Shown here one piece after another: positions 37,578 through 47,491 of a stretch of 64,000 nucleotides of DNA; the stretch's first letter is position 1; every line of letters begins with the position of its first letter. The DNA is from Alkalicoccobacillus gibsonii. GTDB taxonomy: Bacteria; Bacillota; Bacilli; Bacillales; Bacillaceae_D. Both the position numbers and the translations under genes were made by a program. The stretch lies in the NCBI RefSeq assembly GCF_016798245.1, contig NZ_JAEUZA010000001.1, positions 914,221-978,220 on the forward strand, written 5' to 3'. The notes beneath the pieces are model-generated. The model did not search any database. It had not been told where the DNA came from and was given only the letters and a program-made list of their open reading frames with translations.

Positions 37578-37591
37578 AGAAAGCGCTTTAA
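37578..37591 (-). promoter_or_regulatory. cre-like catabolite-responsive element upstream of citB
   Basis: TTAAAGCGCTTTCT centres on the palindrome AAAGCGCTTT and closely fits the CcpA cre consensus. It lies about 20 bases upstream of the citB -35 element. Confidence 0.55.
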
Positions 37592-37707
37592 TATGTATTC
37601 ATTCGCTCCCCCTAAATAGAATAGCAAAAAAAGGTCAGATTAGAAACCATTTTTCACGTAAATACTAAAATGAAAACATTAAACATTTAAACATTAGGAG
37701 GATAATG

Positions 37708-37845
37708 ATGACAGAGCGCCATAACGCAAAAGACATTCGAAGTAATGCTGGCCAAGGTCAACGAGGCGGACAACCAAAGCCATTAAGTGGTTCTAAAAAA
37801 GTTAAAAAAGCGAATCACGTGAATCAAACGAACGGTGAAGGGTAA
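37708..37845 (+). CDS. sspP: Small acid-soluble spore protein SspP
   Basis: A 45-residue basic protein. KDIRSNAGQGQRGGQP and KPLSGSKKVKKANHVN match SspP (CotL) of B. subtilis, which also neighbours citB. AGGAGG precedes two ATG codons; the second has the better spacing. sspO, expected between sspP and citB, is not present in the 200-base gap. Confidence 0.8.
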   Translation: MTERHNAKDIRSNAGQGQRGGQPKPLSGSKKVKKANHVNQTNGEG

Positions 37846-37932
37846 CTTGATCTCTTTTTAGGCGTTAGATACAGTCCGTTTTTTTGGGGATTGCATATAC
37901 TGTACTATCCATGTAAGAAGGAGGTGCTTTAT

Positions 37933-38016
37933 ATGGGTTATGAAAACGGAAGTGGTTTCGCGCTAATCGTTGTGCTTTTTATTCTTCTAGTGATTGTTGG
38001 TGCTAGCTGGTTATAA
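37933..38016 (+). CDS. YjcZ-family tiny membrane protein
   Basis: A 27-residue peptide, MGYENGSGFALIVVLFILLV followed by IVGASWL. It has a single hydrophobic helix after a Gly-rich start, as in the YjcZ/YczM-type sporulation peptides of Bacillaceae. AGGAGG lies eight bases before the ATG, and a strong hairpin terminator follows. Confidence 0.75.
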   Translation: MGYENGSGFALIVVLFILLVIVGASWL

Positions 38017-38039
38017 AATGCTCACATACGTAAATAGAT

Positions 38040-38071
38040 ACAGAGGGTGTGCGTACTCGCACACCCTCTGT
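38040..38071. terminator. Bidirectional intrinsic terminator
   Basis: A 14-bp GC-rich stem (ACAGAGGGTGTGCG with its complement) has a short loop and is followed by TTTAACGTT on the plus strand. Confidence 0.8.
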
Positions 38072-38077
38072 TTAACG

Positions 38078-38269
38078 TTAAGACCAATTTGGTTCATATG
38101 TGTAAATCGTTATTCCATGATGCTTCGCTACACCCCGAAAATTCGACACATCCTCTGCTTTCATTAATGCTTGTCTAAATGTAAGGAAATCTTCTTTTTC
38201 TATTTTTAATTCTTGTATGTTATGACTTCTTAAGTCCTCTAAAAGAGACACCGCTTGCTCATTTGTCAT
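38078..38269 (-). CDS. Small conserved-looking protein of 63 aa, unknown
   Basis: Begins MTNEQAVSLLEDLRSH and ends GVAKHHGITIYTYEPNWS. ATG follows AGGTG by seven bases; a GTG three codons upstream is possible. A charged helical first half is followed by a likely beta-strand end. It ends at a strong terminator and is divergent from the GNAT gene. I do not recognise the family. Confidence 0.6.
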   Translation of the reverse strand: MTNEQAVSLLEDLRSHNIQELKIEKEDFLTFRQALMKAEDVSNFRGVAKHHGITIYTYEPNWS

Positions 38270-38331
38270 TGTCTTCACCTATTTCTATGTTATTCTAAGA
38301 TTAACTTTATCTTAGTAGAGGAAGTGGACCT

Positions 38332-38730
38332 ATGCAACTATCATATTATGTAAACGCTTCTGTTACTGCTCAAGAAGTAGCAGACGTTTTTGAATCATCA
38401 GGCATTAAACGTCCAATCTCAGATCTAGCAAGAATTCAGCAAATGATTGATGCCGCCCCTCTTTTGATTTCTGTTCGCGATGACAAGAAACTTGTTGGGA
38501 TCGCTCGGTCTTTAACTGACTTTTGCTATTGCTGCTATCTTTCGGATTTAGCTGTTCGAAAAGAGTATCAATCTGCAGGAATTGGGCGTGAACTTATCGA
38601 ACAAACAAAAAAGGAGATTGGTGATTCATGTAGTCTCGTTTTATTGTCAGCACCAAATGCCATGGATTATTATCCGCGAGTCGGCTTAACGCCTGCTCAT
38701 CATGCATTTTATAACCCGCGTAAGAAGTAA
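38332..38730 (+). CDS. GNAT-family N-acetyltransferase
   Basis: A 132-residue acetyltransferase. The acetyl-CoA-binding motif A is YLSDLAVRKEYQSAGIGREL (Q/R-x-x-G-I-G), with a C-terminal APNAMDYYPRVGL. A short compact GNAT; substrate unknown. GAGGAAG precedes the ATG. The following DUF2621 gene starts 32 bases on. Confidence 0.85.
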   Translation: MQLSYYVNASVTAQEVADVFESSGIKRPISDLARIQQMIDAAPLLISVRDDKKLVGIARSLTDFCYCCYLSDLAVRKEYQSAGIGRELIEQTKKEIGDSCSLVLLSAPNAMDYYPRVGLTPAHHAFYNPRKK

Positions 38731-38762
38731 TTACATGATTAAAGAAAGGTTGATGAACCGGC

Positions 38763-39197
38763 ATGTCTGATTGGTTTATGTGGTTTATTGTCTTTTGGAC
38801 TCTTTTTCTTATAACTATTATGTTTATCGGTGGATACTTTATGTTTCGAAAATTCCTTAAGCGTTTACCTAAAGAAGATGGTAAATCAATTCTCGATTGG
38901 CAGGATTATTATATTGATAAAGCGCTTCCTCTTTGGGACGAGCCACAAAAGCAGTTATTAAACGAACTAGTTGAACCAGTACCTGAATTGTTTCGTGATG
39001 TCGCTAAAGGAAAAATTGCTGGAAAGATTAGTCAGATCGCTTTAGAGGAAGATGCGACTTCCATTACTGAGCCGCATATGATTAGAGGCTATATACTCGC
39101 AACACCTAAGCGTGACCACAAGTTTCTTATAAAAACATTACAGAAAAAGCAAATTGATATGACACCTTACAAACACTTACTTGAGCATTCCTCATAA
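38763..39197 (+). CDS. yneK: DUF2621 membrane protein, YneK
   Basis: 144 residues: an N-terminal membrane helix (about 4-28, WFMWFIVFWTLFLITIMFIGG) and a cytosolic domain including GKSILDWQDYYIDK and LLNELVEPVPELFRDVAKGKIAGKI. This is the DUF2621 pattern of B. subtilis YneK, also encoded near citB and the ssp genes. Function unknown. Confidence 0.8.
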   Translation: MSDWFMWFIVFWTLFLITIMFIGGYFMFRKFLKRLPKEDGKSILDWQDYYIDKALPLWDEPQKQLLNELVEPVPELFRDVAKGKIAGKISQIALEEDATSITEPHMIRGYILATPKRDHKFLIKTLQKKQIDMTPYKHLLEHSS

Positions 39198-39309
39198 CTT
39201 TTTTAGATCAGATAACAATTTTACATGGTTTGTTCGTTATTTATTCATTGTCAAATCGTACGATTATGAGTACCCTTGATTGTAGTTTAGTAGAGAAGGG
39301 ACGTCTAAC

Positions 39310-39483
39310 ATGGTGAAGCATTCCTTACATGAAATTATAGAAATGAAACGCCAACAGCTTCTTGTGGCGTCTCGATCGAATGGCTTAAGCTCTTCAAATG
39401 TATTAAAAATCAGTCAAGAACTAGACAAGCTTCTTAACCAATATGATAAAGAAAACAAACGCACCCCATCCCACTTGCGATGA
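39310..39483 (+). CDS. ynzD: Spo0E-like aspartyl phosphatase, YnzD type
   Basis: A 57-residue protein (MVKHSLHEIIEMKRQQLLVA, SRSNGLSSSNVLKISQELDK, LLNQYDKENKRTPSHLR). Two helices and the signature S-Q-E-L-D near residues 35-39 define Spo0E-type phosphatases, which dephosphorylate Spo0A~P and restrain sporulation. YnzD holds a comparable position in B. subtilis. AAGGGA precedes the ATG. The terminator hairpin overlaps its last codons. Confidence 0.8.
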   Translation: MVKHSLHEIIEMKRQQLLVASRSNGLSSSNVLKISQELDKLLNQYDKENKRTPSHLR

Positions 39484-39493
39484 GGTGCGTTTT
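39457..39493. terminator. Bidirectional terminator overlapping the ynzD end
   Basis: AAACGCACC pairs with GGTGCGTTT, with an inner CATC/GATG stem. It serves both the Spo0E-like gene and the convergent ABC exporter. Confidence 0.7.
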
Positions 39494-39495
39494 GA

Positions 39496-41283
39496 TTATG
39501 AGACAATCGTGTCTGAGCCTTTTTGAAGCTCATACATTTTTTTGTAGAGCCCATTCATCTGAAGAAGCTGATGATGATTGCCTTGCTCTACACATTCACC
39601 TTGATGAAGAACGAGGATGTAGTCGGCATCTTTTATCGTTGAAAGACGATGAGCGATGGCAATTGTCGTTCGATTCTCTTGCATGTTCCGAAGTGCAGCT
39701 TGTATGACTTCTTCTGTTTCTGTATCGATGTTCGCAGTTGCTTCATCCATAATGAGAATACTTGGGTTATGAGCCATTGTACGCGCAAAAGAGATAAGCT
39801 GCCTCTGTCCTCCAGAAAGTGTTGAACCTCTCTCCGCGACTTCTGTTTCCCACGCATTAGGCAGTCTCTCAATAAAGTCTTTAGCTCCAACAAGTTCTGC
39901 CGCATCCATAGCAGCCTCTTTTGAGACAGTTGGACGTTCTAAGGTAATATTTGAAGCAATGGTCCCGCTATATAGAAATGAATCCTGTAAGACTAATCCC
40001 AGCTTTGACCTAAGTTCATGGTTTGAATAAGTGGATAAAGGCTGACCGTCAATATAGATTGTCCCTTTTTCAAGGTCATAAAACCTCATAAGAAGATTCA
40101 CAATTGAACTTTTCCCACTTCCGCTATGTCCTACTAACGCTAATGTTTCTCCTTTGTTCACTTTAAATGAAATATTTTTTAACACGTCCGTTTCTTGATC
40201 ATATGAGAATGTAACGTTCCTAAACTCGATGCTACTTTGACTTTCTGTATACTCGGTCAATACCTGTTTTTCAGAAGGGGCATACTCGTTGTGATCCATT
40301 AATGTAAATACTCGACCAGCAGATACGATTGCCTGCTGATACATCGAAAGGCGCATCATAATTTGATTAACTGGCTCAAAGAATCGATCCAAATAGTTTA
40401 CAAATGCATAAACCACACCAATTTCAACAGTTGTTTGGAACGATTGAATGCCAAAGAATCCTAGCACAATGACTAAAGCAAGAATAGCTAAAATATCAAC
40501 CATTGGCCTTAGGAGTAGCCCATCAATTTTCATCGCTTTAAGTCCTGCAATTGTGTGCCCTTCATTGACCTCTTTAAATTCGCCTCTAAGCCTTTTTTCC
40601 TGCCTAAACATTTGAACAATCGCCATTCCTTGGATTGATTCATTCATCTTCCCATTTAGTTGACTAAGCCTGCCGCTTAAGTCTGCATAAAATTTCGCAC
40701 TCATTGAACGGTATATTTTCATTAGCAATAAGATCATCGGTAAAAAAATCAGACAATAGAGTGCCAGTGTTGCATTTAAATAGAACATTGCGATAAACGT
40801 TCCGAACAGAAATAAAAAATTTTGAACGAACACGGCTAACACACTCATATACAAATCTTTAATTGATTCTGTATCATTTGTAATGCGTGAGATCAAACCA
40901 CCTGCAGGCGTACGGTCAAAAAAAGACAACCCCAATTTTTGAACATTTTCAAATACATCAAGCCTAAGCTTTTGTATAATGTTTAACGCCACTTCTTGGA
41001 ACATTAATCCTTGAATATAGGTAGCAATCACCCCTCCAACGTGCAAAACAATATAAACAATTGCTAGGGTTAATAAAGGCGAAAAAGGAAATTCACCTAC
41101 TGTTAAGTAATCATCAATAAAGATTTTAACCAGGATTGGTCCTAGCAATTCGGCTGCCGTCCCTATCCCGAGTAAGGATAACGCAAAAATGATTTTCACC
41201 CGATGTGGCTTCGTATACCGTAACAATCTGTATAAGAGTTGCTTCTGGTCTTTACTTGTTAGGACTCGATCTTCATGTTTCAC
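39496..41283 (-). CDS. yheH: Heterodimeric multidrug ABC exporter subunit, YheH/BmrD-like
   Basis: A 595-residue half-transporter: six helices (about 30-315), then an ATPase domain with Walker A GHSGSGKSS, signature LSGGQ and Walker B ILIMDEATANID, where the catalytic Glu is present. A coupling-helix region ESIQGM lies between. It overlaps the preceding gene by four bases, so the two are coupled and probably pair. In BmrCD-type exporters this subunit supplies the intact Walker B. Confidence 0.9.
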   Translation of the reverse strand: MKHEDRVLTSKDQKQLLYRLLRYTKPHRVKIIFALSLLGIGTAAELLGPILVKIFIDDYLTVGEFPFSPLLTLAIVYIVLHVGGVIATYIQGLMFQEVALNIIQKLRLDVFENVQKLGLSFFDRTPAGGLISRITNDTESIKDLYMSVLAVFVQNFLFLFGTFIAMFYLNATLALYCLIFLPMILLLMKIYRSMSAKFYADLSGRLSQLNGKMNESIQGMAIVQMFRQEKRLRGEFKEVNEGHTIAGLKAMKIDGLLLRPMVDILAILALVIVLGFFGIQSFQTTVEIGVVYAFVNYLDRFFEPVNQIMMRLSMYQQAIVSAGRVFTLMDHNEYAPSEKQVLTEYTESQSSIEFRNVTFSYDQETDVLKNISFKVNKGETLALVGHSGSGKSSIVNLLMRFYDLEKGTIYIDGQPLSTYSNHELRSKLGLVLQDSFLYSGTIASNITLERPTVSKEAAMDAAELVGAKDFIERLPNAWETEVAERGSTLSGGQRQLISFARTMAHNPSILIMDEATANIDTETEEVIQAALRNMQENRTTIAIAHRLSTIKDADYILVLHQGECVEQGNHHQLLQMNGLYKKMYELQKGSDTIVS

Positions 41284-43037
41284 GCATCCTTCCCTCCCTT
41301 CTCAACAACATACTCAAGCTGCTGCTGGTTATACATCGTAAAGTACCACCCTGACTGATTCATTAATTCATGATGTGTTCCTCGTTCAACAACTTCCCCT
41401 TTACTTAACACTAAAATGATATCAGCATGATGGATCGCACTGAGTCGGTGAGCTGTTATAATATTTGTACTGTATTTCCGGTGGGCTTTTAATTGTTTTA
41501 GAATTTCTTCCTCTGTCGCTGCATCCACAGCTGACAGGGCGTCATCCATCATAAGTACATTTGGGTTAGAAACAAGCGCACGAGCAATAGAGATGCGTTG
41601 TTTTTGACCTCCTGATAGTGTGACACCACGTTCTCCAACTAACGTGTCATAACCATTTTTGAACCCAATGATATCTTTATGTATATTAGCGAGCTGGCAG
41701 GCTTTAATGATCTCAGTCATAGATGCCTTTGGATTAGCGAAAGCCACATTTTCTGCAATGCTTGCTGAAAATAAAAAATGATCCTGTGGTACCGTTCCGT
41801 ACATCTCTTTTACTCGCTTGAGTCGCCACTTATGTAATGGAATTCCGTCTATCTTAATTTGTCCTTCTGTTACATCATATTCTCTTTGTAACAAACGAAG
41901 CAGCGTTGTTTTTCCACTTCCTGTTTTTCCAACGATTCCAATGGTTTGACCTTTTTTAATTGTGACATTCATTTTATTTAATACGGCTTGTGATGAACCA
42001 GGATATTCAAAGGAATCGATCTGTACGTCAATTGTCCCATCAACTAGCTGATCATGTGCATCTGGTTCTTCAAAAATCGTTTCTTGTTCAGCAAGTAATG
42101 CTCTTATACGATCGTAAGAAGCGCGACCACGTTCAACCGTATTAAAAAACATCCCAAGAGCAAGCATAGGCCAAATTAAAAGGGATAAGTAAACAGTGAA
42201 ACTAGTTAGTTCACCAATCGTTAATGTTCCGTTTACAACCGATCGAGCACCAAATACAATGGCAAGAAAGTAACAGATTCCAACAATTAACGAAATAGTT
42301 GGTGAGAATAATGCGTCAATTCGTGCCACCCTCATGTTTTTAAACACAACATCCAACGATTTCTTTTTAAATTGTTCTGTTTCAGCCTGTTCTTGTCCAA
42401 ATGCTTTTGTTACTCTTACCCCACTTATCGCACCTTGGACGTTGTCATTTAATTCAGAAAACGACTTCTGTGCATCTCTAAATCGTCTATGTAATAAACC
42501 ACCATAATAATTTGTTAATAGAGCCATAAGTGGCATAGGAGATAATGTGATCAGTGTTAATTTCCAGTCAATGACGATGGCCATTGTTAAAACGACCACC
42601 CCACCCATTGTGAGTGAGTCCACAATCGTCAATACCCCTTGGCCTGCCGTCATTTGCACAGCTCTCACATCATTTGTAGCATGAGCCATTAAATCACCAG
42701 TTTTAAACCGTTGATAAAATCGACTCGACATTTTGGTGAAGTGTTCATATAATTGATTGCGAATTGTTCTGGCAAGCCGAATAGATGCTCCAAAAATCAT
42801 AATTCGCCAAACGTATCTCAGACCATATGTAATGACCCCCACAGAGAGTAACAATAAAATCCACTGAGTGAGGGAGGAGCGAGTTAATGTTGATTCGTTT
42901 ATCCCATCAACAATTTGCCCAATGATATAGGGCGGTACAAGAACAAGTAAAGAAACAACGACTAAAACAAAAATCCCAAGGATATACGCTTTTTTCTCTT
43001 CTTTAAAAAACCACCACAAGTCTCTATAAACTCGCAC
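41280..43037 (-). CDS. yheI: Heterodimeric multidrug ABC exporter subunit, YheI/BmrC-like
   Basis: A 585-residue half-transporter with six helices and an ATPase domain (Walker A GKTGSGKTT, signature LSGGQ). Walker B reads LMMDDALSAVD, so the catalytic Glu is Asp. This is the asymmetry reported for BmrC, giving one degenerate ATP site in the heterodimer. It is encoded immediately upstream of, and overlapping, yheH. Confidence 0.9.
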   Translation of the reverse strand: MRVYRDLWWFFKEEKKAYILGIFVLVVVSLLVLVPPYIIGQIVDGINESTLTRSSLTQWILLLLSVGVITYGLRYVWRIMIFGASIRLARTIRNQLYEHFTKMSSRFYQRFKTGDLMAHATNDVRAVQMTAGQGVLTIVDSLTMGGVVVLTMAIVIDWKLTLITLSPMPLMALLTNYYGGLLHRRFRDAQKSFSELNDNVQGAISGVRVTKAFGQEQAETEQFKKKSLDVVFKNMRVARIDALFSPTISLIVGICYFLAIVFGARSVVNGTLTIGELTSFTVYLSLLIWPMLALGMFFNTVERGRASYDRIRALLAEQETIFEEPDAHDQLVDGTIDVQIDSFEYPGSSQAVLNKMNVTIKKGQTIGIVGKTGSGKTTLLRLLQREYDVTEGQIKIDGIPLHKWRLKRVKEMYGTVPQDHFLFSASIAENVAFANPKASMTEIIKACQLANIHKDIIGFKNGYDTLVGERGVTLSGGQKQRISIARALVSNPNVLMMDDALSAVDAATEEEILKQLKAHRKYSTNIITAHRLSAIHHADIILVLSKGEVVERGTHHELMNQSGWYFTMYNQQQLEYVVEKGGKDA

Positions 43038-43058
43038 ATGATCCCCCTTCTAACGCAG

Positions 43059-43080
43059 AAAACACCTCATTTAGAGGTGC
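43059..43080 (-). terminator. Hairpin between yneF and yheI
   Basis: CACCTC/GAGGTG stem with a TAAAT loop and TTTT on the minus strand, shortly after the yneF stop. It is either a terminator or an attenuator for yheI. Confidence 0.6.
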
Positions 43081-43089
43081 TTGCATCAT

Positions 43090-43305
43090 TTATTTGGTTT
43101 GCTGCTTCTGCATAGCTTTCATCATTTGATTAATCTTTTTCTGTGATGGGTTTTGTCCCATTTGCATCATCATTACACGTAGCATTTGTTCATTGATAGG
43201 CGGGTTCTTTTTCAAGTAAGACATCATTGTTTTACGAGCAACAAAGAATCCGATAGCTAGTCCAGCAAGAACAGCTACTGTATAACCAATAATATGAATC
43301 CACAT
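43090..43305 (-). CDS. yneF: YneF-family membrane protein
   Basis: 71 residues: an N-terminal helix ([21 protein letters not shown]) and the cytosolic UPF0154 motif [24 protein letters not shown] with [11 protein letters not shown]. Function unknown. It sits beside sirA as in B. subtilis. Confidence 0.92.
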   Translation of the reverse strand: MWIHIIGYTVAVLAGLAIGFFVARKTMMSYLKKNPPINEQMLRVMMMQMGQNPSQKKINQMMKAMQKQQTK

Positions 43306-43406
43306 TTCGGTGAACGTCCTCCTTCAAACTAAATCAAACGACGGAATCGCTCCGTACATCCTCATCTATTATATCTTAAGTTGGAACGCATTTAAAGGAA
43401 AGGTTT

Positions 43407-43865
43407 TCAAATAGAATGGCTATTTTGGAAGGCTTGTACTTTTTTTATTGGACCCAGCCACCCAAAACGCTTTTGTCCTACGTTCACGGCAAAGAAATAC
43501 GTATTTAACTCCTTCAACCTCTCAAATAGACGCGTCTCGATCTCAAGCTTGCCAAATGCTAAGAGTAAAAGGTGTTGATCTTTAATTTTAACATCTATCC
43601 AGCTGCCTGATGATCGATGCTCCATTCGAAATGTTGATAAATCTAACCTCTCACTACTTAGATAATAATCTTCCTGCATAAGAATATTTGATACATCTTT
43701 AGTTGGTAGTGGCTTCGTGATATATTCAACTTGTTTTGTAAGTAGGAGCTTTAACGAGTGATCTGCAGTAAAACGCTCACAAAATAAATTAAAAAGCTTA
43801 ATTTCCTGCCCATAGTATCGATTCACAATAGCTTCATCTAGTAGATACAATTGGTAGCTTCTCAA
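43407..43865 (-). CDS. sirA: Sporulation inhibitor of replication SirA
   Basis: A 152-residue protein that, by its B. subtilis counterpart, binds DnaA domain I at sporulation onset and blocks new replication rounds. Similarity is diffuse but the C-terminal FAVNVGQKRFGWLGPIK matches SirA's KRYGWLNPVK region, as does YYGQEIKLFNLF near the N-terminus. It starts at TTG after GAGGAGGGG. Position between yneF and tkt agrees with B. subtilis yneE. Confidence 0.8.
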   Translation of the reverse strand: MRSYQLYLLDEAIVNRYYGQEIKLFNLFCERFTADHSLKLLLTKQVEYITKPLPTKDVSNILMQEDYYLSSERLDLSTFRMEHRSSGSWIDVKIKDQHLLLLAFGKLEIETRLFERLKELNTYFFAVNVGQKRFGWLGPIKKVQAFQNSHSI

Positions 43866-43970
43866 TTGAACCCCTCCTCTTATATACAGTATGTTTGCCA
43901 AGTATACATAACTCATATTAAAAAGGCTGTTTCTTACTGTCGAAGAATTGGTCGATGCTTGTCATAAAAA

Positions 43971-43998
43971 AAGAGGCAGTCCTATTTGACTACCTCTT
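43971..43998 (-). terminator. Intrinsic terminator after tkt
   Basis: AAGAGG..AGTC pairs with GACT..CCTCTT, followed by seven T residues on the minus strand. Confidence 0.8.
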
Positions 43999-44004
43999 CT
44001 GTCA

Positions 44005-45999
44005 TTATTGAAGCAGAGCTTTCGCTTTAGCTACAACATTCTCAACGGTGAAACCATATTCAGCAAGGATTTCAGATCCTTTACCAGATGCACCGAAACG
44101 GTCAATGGCAAGAATATCCCCTTCATCGCCTACATAACGATCCCATCCTAATGAAGACCCAACTTCAATACCTAGACGAGCCTTGATATGTTTTGGAATC
44201 ACACTTTGTTTGTACTCTTTTGATTGAGCTTCAAAGCGATCCCAACTTGGCATACTTACAACACTTACACGGATGCCATCTTTCTCAAGCTCTTTTTTCG
44301 CTTCTACAGCAAGGCCAACTTCAGAACCAGATGCAAGAAGTAGAACCTGCGCTTCGCCATCAGCTTGATCAATCACATACGCACCTTTTTTCGTACCCTC
44401 ATATGCATGCTCAGCCGTTCCTTCTAGTGTAGGAAGGTTTTGACGACTTAAAACGAGAGCTGTAGGCTGATTTGTTGATTCAAGGGCTAATTTCCATGCA
44501 GCAGTTGCTTCATTTCCATCAGCAGGACGAATAATTGACAGATTCGGCATAGCTCTAAGCGCTGCAAGCTGTTCTACCGGTTCGTGAGTTGGTCCATCTT
44601 CCCCTACAGCAATACTGTCATGTGTGAATACATACGTAACAGGGAGACCCATTAATGCAGCTAAACGAATAGCTGGGCGTAAGTAATCAGAGAACACAAA
44701 GAATGTTCCACCAAATACTTTAAGTCCTCCATGTAATGCCATACCATTTAATGCAGCACCCATAGCAAATTCACGTACTCCGAACCAGATATTACGGCCA
44801 TCGTATTGATCACGGCTGAAGTTATCTTGTCCTTTTAACGTCGTGTTATTTGATCCAGCTAAGTCAGCAGATCCACCAAACAATTGTGGTATGTGTTTAG
44901 CAAATGCATTTAATGCTTGACCAGCAGAAGCACGGCTTGCAACACTTGTACCTACTTCATGAACTGGAGCTTCTTGATCCCAGCCTTCTGGAAGCTCACC
45001 AGCCATTGCAAGTTTGAATTCTTTTGCAAGCTCTGGGTATGTTTGCTCATATTGTTCAAATAATTGATTCCATTCTTTTTCTTTATCTGCGCCCTCTTCT
45101 ACAACTCGAGCAAATAACTCTGCCGCTTCACTAGGAATATAGAAGTCACCTTCATAGTCCCAAGCGTAGGCTTCTTTTGTTAATTTCACCTCATCAGCAC
45201 CTAGTGGTGAACCATGCGAAGCAGATTTACCAGACTTGTTAGGTGAACCAAAACCAATTGTTGTTTTTACTTCAATTAATGTTGGACGGTCATCTGTTTT
45301 TGCTTGTTCAATTGCATTGGAAATTTCCGTGACATCATTTCCATCTTCTACGCGAATGACTTGCCAGCCATAAGCTTTATAACGATCTTCCACACTTTCA
45401 GAGAAAGAGTGGTGTAAGTCTCCATCCAGTGAAATATCATTTGAATCGTAAAGAACGATTAAACGTCCTAATTTAAGATGTCCAGCTAGTGATGCTGCCT
45501 CAGCTGAGATCCCTTCCATTAGATCTCCATCTCCACAAATACTATAGGTGAAATGGTCTACAACGGAAAAGTTATCTTTGTTATAAGTAGCTGCTAGATG
45601 TCTTTCAGCCATTGCCATACCAACTGCCATCGCCACACCTTGTCCAAGTGGACCAGTTGTAGCTTCAACGCCAGGCGTATGACCATACTCAGGGTGTCCA
45701 GGTGTACGGCTTCCTAATTGTCTAAACTGTTGAAGATCATCAAGACTTAAATCGTACCCTGTTAGATGTAACAAGCTATATAAAAGCATCGAACCATGAC
45801 CTGCTGACAGTACAAAACGATCGCGGTTGCTCCACTCTGGGTTACTTGGATTATGATTCATAAACTTAGTCCATAAGGCAAAAGCCATTGGCGCAGCACC
45901 CATTGGCATTCCCGGGTGACCAGAATTCGCTTTTTCTACACTATCAATCGACAATGTACGAATGGTGTTAATTGCAACTATTTCTGCATTTGTAGACAT
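44005..45999 (-). CDS. tkt: Transketolase
   Basis: Thiamine-diphosphate enzyme moving two-carbon units in the pentose phosphate pathway. 664 residues from [11 protein letters not shown]. Motifs: [38 protein letters not shown], the TPP motif GDGDLMEG, and [22 protein letters not shown] is 12 bases from this ATG, somewhat far; an earlier ATG directly abuts it. A sigma-A promoter is visible at 46048-46076. Confidence 0.97.
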   Translation of the reverse strand: MSTNAEIVAINTIRTLSIDSVEKANSGHPGMPMGAAPMAFALWTKFMNHNPSNPEWSNRDRFVLSAGHGSMLLYSLLHLTGYDLSLDDLQQFRQLGSRTPGHPEYGHTPGVEATTGPLGQGVAMAVGMAMAERHLAATYNKDNFSVVDHFTYSICGDGDLMEGISAEAASLAGHLKLGRLIVLYDSNDISLDGDLHHSFSESVEDRYKAYGWQVIRVEDGNDVTEISNAIEQAKTDDRPTLIEVKTTIGFGSPNKSGKSASHGSPLGADEVKLTKEAYAWDYEGDFYIPSEAAELFARVVEEGADKEKEWNQLFEQYEQTYPELAKEFKLAMAGELPEGWDQEAPVHEVGTSVASRASAGQALNAFAKHIPQLFGGSADLAGSNNTTLKGQDNFSRDQYDGRNIWFGVREFAMGAALNGMALHGGLKVFGGTFFVFSDYLRPAIRLAALMGLPVTYVFTHDSIAVGEDGPTHEPVEQLAALRAMPNLSIIRPADGNEATAAWKLALESTNQPTALVLSRQNLPTLEGTAEHAYEGTKKGAYVIDQADGEAQVLLLASGSEVGLAVEAKKELEKDGIRVSVVSMPSWDRFEAQSKEYKQSVIPKHIKARLGIEVGSSLGWDRYVGDEGDILAIDRFGASGKGSEILAEYGFTVENVVAKAKALLQ

Positions 46000-46047
46000 A
46001 TGTATGTTCATCCTCCTGTAATACATCAATTTTCTTATTTCTCACTC

Positions 46048-46076
46048 ATCATATACAATTCCCGTCAATTTCACAA
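46048..46076 (-). promoter_or_regulatory. Sigma-A promoter of tkt
   Basis: On the minus strand TTGTGA, 17 bases, TATGAT. Confidence 0.55.
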
Positions 46077-46103
46077 GGTCAGACAACTATGAATGTTTGT
46101 AAA

Positions 46104-46130
46104 AAAGACCACTTTTAAAAGTAGTCTTTA
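46104..46130 (-). terminator. Intrinsic terminator after ynzC
   Basis: AAAGAC.ACTT / AAGT.GTCTTT hairpin overlapping the ynzC stop codon, followed by T residues. Confidence 0.7.
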
Positions 46131-46367
46131 ATGAGTATGACCATTTAAACGTTTTTTACTTTCTTTTAATGCTTCAGGAGTCACATCTGTTCCTTCTTCA
46201 TCAACAACTTTCACGGAGTGAAGTTGATTTTCAAAGGACTTGCGGAACCCTTTAAGATACTCAGCACGAAGCTCTTTTTGTTCTTTGGCTTCAGAGAGAG
46301 TCAGTCCACTATCTTTAGCTTTTTTAGCAAGTTGATTAATTCGATTTAATTTATCTTGATGTAGCAT
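46128..46367 (-). CDS. ynzC: DUF896 protein YnzC
   Basis: A 79-residue helical protein: LNRINQLAKKAKDSGLTLSE, then AEYLKGFRKSFENQLHSVKV and GTDVTPEAL, all typical of DUF896. In B. subtilis it is part of the SOS-controlled yneA-yneB-ynzC unit. The gap to yneB here is 84 bases. Function unknown. Confidence 0.9.
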   Translation of the reverse strand: MLHQDKLNRINQLAKKAKDSGLTLSEAKEQKELRAEYLKGFRKSFENQLHSVKVVDEEGTDVTPEALKESKKRLNGHTH

Positions 46368-46451
46368 GATAAACACTCACTTTCTAGAAACGACTCATTT
46401 GATCATAATGTTATCACGTAAGATAAAAACCTTCAACTTCACTGCTCAGAC

Positions 46452-47340
<889 letters not shown>

Positions 47341-47356
47341 ATCGCTCACCTCTAAT

Positions 47357-47370
47357 AGAATGTTTGTTCG
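47357..47370. promoter_or_regulatory. Candidate SOS box (weak)
   Basis: AGAATGTTTGTTCG matches 11 of 14 positions of the Bacillus LexA consensus CGAACRNRYGTTYG; the right half is perfect. It lies in the yneA leader. Confidence 0.4.
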
Positions 47371-47376
47371 CTTTTT

Positions 47377-47405
47377 ATAATAAAGGGAACATCCGTTTGT
47401 GTCAA
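47377..47405 (-). promoter_or_regulatory. yneA promoter
   Basis: On the minus strand a strong sigma-A promoter TTGACA, 17 bases, TATTAT. An SOS box fills the spacer. Confidence 0.75.
47386..47399. promoter_or_regulatory. SOS (LexA) box in the yneA promoter
   Basis: GGAACATCCGTTTG matches 12 of 14 positions of CGAACRNRYGTTYG and sits between the -35 and -10 of the yneA promoter. Confidence 0.7.
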
Positions 47406-47415
47406 CTATATTTTC

Positions 47416-47429
47416 AGAACTTATGTTTG
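47416..47429. promoter_or_regulatory. SOS (LexA) box, middle of the yneA-lexA region
   Basis: AGAACTTATGTTTG matches 12 of 14 consensus positions and touches the lexA -35 element. Confidence 0.7.
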
Positions 47430-47455
47430 CGTTACATATGTTCGTATGGTAGGAT
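47427..47455 (+). promoter_or_regulatory. lexA promoter with SOS box in the spacer
   Basis: TTGCGT, 17 bases, TAGGAT with an upstream TGG (extended -10). A third box, GTTACATATGTTCG at 47431-47444 (11 of 14 matches), lies in the spacer, fitting LexA autoregulation. Confidence 0.65.
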
Positions 47456-47491
47456 TTAATTACAAAGGAAATGTAAGAGGAGTGTAATAGA

